Source of the DNA: Spirochaetales bacterium
Lineage (GTDB): Bacteria; Spirochaetota; Spirochaetia; Treponematales; Treponemataceae
DNA: 64,000 bases
NCBI GenBank assembly: GCA_029098225.1
Contig: JAQXNX010000012.1
Span: forward strand, 1 to 64,000
Direction of reading: 5' to 3'
A program made the position numbers and the translations under genes. Below the pieces are notes generated by a model. The model made no database searches. It had not been told where the DNA came from and saw only the letters and a list, made by a program, of their open reading frames with translations. Each line of letters opens with the position of its first letter. The first letter of the stretch is position 1. Of this stretch, positions 63,101-64,000 are shown one piece after another.

Positions 63101-64000
63101 TTATTTAGCTGTCTTCTTCTTTTTAGAAACTACATCAAAGATTACAGCAGCGAGGAGGACTAAGCCTTTTACGGCTTTCTGCCAGTTCTGGTCTACACCA
63201 AGAATTGACATACCATTATTCAATACACCCATGAATACAGCTCCGACTACAGCTCCAGATACTGTACCAGTTCCACCATATGCTGATGCACCACCTATGA
63301 AGCAGGAAGCAATAGCATCCATTTCATAGTTCTGTCCACCAGTTGGCTGTGCTGAGTCCAAACGAGCAATTGTTACAAGAGCAGCAACTGCTGAAATGAA
63401 ACCCATGTTTGTATATGCAAAGAACATTACTTTTTTAGTATCAACACCAGAAAGACGAGCAGCTTTTTCGTTACCACCGATTGCATAAAGATAACGGCCA
63501 GGAACTGTATTCTGTGTAAAGTAAGAATAAATAGCAATTATTAATCCAAGAAGAATAAGAATTACAGGAAGACCACGGTCACAGGCAAGGAATGCTCCAA
63601 GTGCTAAAATTACTACAGAAAGAATGGTTAGTTTAATAGCAAATGAGTTCTTTGGAGGAACAGTGTAATTTTCCTTAATTTTCTTATTTCGGCTGATAAT
63701 TTCAAGTAAAATATAGAAAAGAATACATACAAATGTAATAATTAATGTTACAAGTAAAGTAAATTTATCTATATACATCTTTGAATTGCCAGTTTTAATA
63801 ACAATTTCTCCAAATTTTTCCGACATTTTTTCAGATGCAGGGATATAGCTTTCAAAAAGTCTAAGGTATTTCGGTGGGAAGTGTGATATTGGTTTTCCCT
63901 GAAGTACGATGTTTGTAACACCGCGCCACAAAAGCATACCGGCAAGTGTCGTAATAAACGGCGGAACATGAATAAACGCAATAAAGAAACCATGGAAAGC
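63101..64000 (-). CDS. Monosaccharide ABC transporter permease (XylH/GguB/MglC-like), N-terminus outside window
   Basis: The frame continues past the right edge: residues encoded at 63938-64000 (GFFIAFIHVPPFITTLAGM) match the typical segment before MLLWRGVTN, so the apparent ATG at 63937 is internal. Six or more membrane helices; the C-terminal SGAVVGAVFMGVLNNGMSILGVDQNWQKAVKGLVLLAAVIFDV is a hallmark of the RbsC/XylH family. GRYLYAIGGNEKAARLSGVDTKKV is the coupling loop. It belongs to an importer for xylose, galactose or several sugars. The last gene of its operon. Confidence 0.9.
   Translation of the reverse strand, partial: AFHGFFIAFIHVPPFITTLAGMLLWRGVTNIVLQGKPISHFPPKYLRLFESYIPASEKMSEKFGEIVIKTGNSKMYIDKFTLLVTLIITFVCILFYILLEIISRNKKIKENYTVPPKNSFAIKLTILSVVILALGAFLACDRGLPVILILLGLIIAIYSYFTQNTVPGRYLYAIGGNEKAARLSGVDTKKVMFFAYTNMGFISAVAALVTIARLDSAQPTGGQNYEMDAIASCFIGGASAYGGTGTVSGAVVGAVFMGVLNNGMSILGVDQNWQKAVKGLVLLAAVIFDVVSKKKKTAK

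Overview
The window looks like chromosomal DNA of a gut or rumen-type treponeme (Spirochaetota). It is AT-rich, it encodes an archaeal-type class I lysyl-tRNA synthetase (a spirochaete trait), and it carries three methyl-accepting chemotaxis proteins, a CheX-like phosphatase, LysM/M23 envelope peptidases and several lipoproteins with short spirochaete-style lipoboxes. There is no rRNA, prophage, CRISPR array or complete IS element. One Rpn-type PD-(D/E)XK putative transposase nuclease runs off the left edge and one sugar ABC permease runs off the right edge.

Layout. 0-2.4 kb: Rpn nuclease and a TIM-barrel glycoside-hydrolase-like protein. 2.3-9.6 kb (minus): an oligopeptide ABC operon, oppBCDF with oppA last, headed by a sodium-dependent (NSS) transporter. 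9.7-13.8 kb (minus): an M20 peptidase, MraY and a strongly degenerate PurH-like protein. 13.9-17.6 kb (minus): a beta-propeller/NodB-like exported protein, a small zinc ribbon and a LysM-M23 peptidase. 17.7-20.9 kb (plus): a chemoreceptor followed by a lone sugar-binding lipoprotein. 21-24 kb: a GH130 phosphorylase and a MATE exporter whose 5' end is duplicated around a small insert. 24-31.6 kb: a small sigma-70 factor behind a canonical sigma-54 promoter, then recG, a YggT protein and dnaE. 31.6-36.1 kb: an MCP, PTS enzyme I and a decayed sugar-binding protein gene. 36.1-48.5 kb: lysS, a PurO-type IMP cyclohydrolase, a serine hydrolase, a YesL protein, a radical SAM protein, a diguanylate cyclase, S1, an MBL hydrolase, rlmE, a second LysM-M23 peptidase and purB. 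48.6-50.4 kb: CheX-like, a ~100-bp palindromic repeat array and metA. 50.5-54.6 kb: esterase, U32 peptidase, an exported beta-rich protein and a phosphoesterase. 54.6-64 kb: an Rsh (p)ppGpp enzyme, prmC, an MCP, tRNA-Ile(CAU), a 7TM-SpoIIE phosphatase, pta and the partial monosaccharide permease.

Themes. (1) Regulation: the small sigma factor has a textbook -24/-12 promoter and two 21-bp direct repeats 40 bp apart placed like activator sites, which suggests an RpoN-to-sigma-70 cascade comparable in logic to the Borrelia RpoN-RpoS pathway. (2) Translation starts: about a dozen genes that begin transcription units have a -10 box ending mostly 5-7 nt before the ATG and no Shine-Dalgarno sequence, which implies leaderless mRNAs; genes inside operons mostly have normal SD sites. 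(3) Purines: PurO is separate, while the PurH-like protein has lost motifs of both PurH active sites. (4) Signalling enzymes look specialised: the Rsh protein lacks a metal-binding Asp of its hydrolase site and has no ACT domain, and an HSL-type esterase lacks its catalytic His. (5) Intergenic palindromes are unusually frequent, the most striking being an array that repeats the metA 3' end, including its last codons and stop.

All functional names rest on motif recognition by eye; no database search was run.
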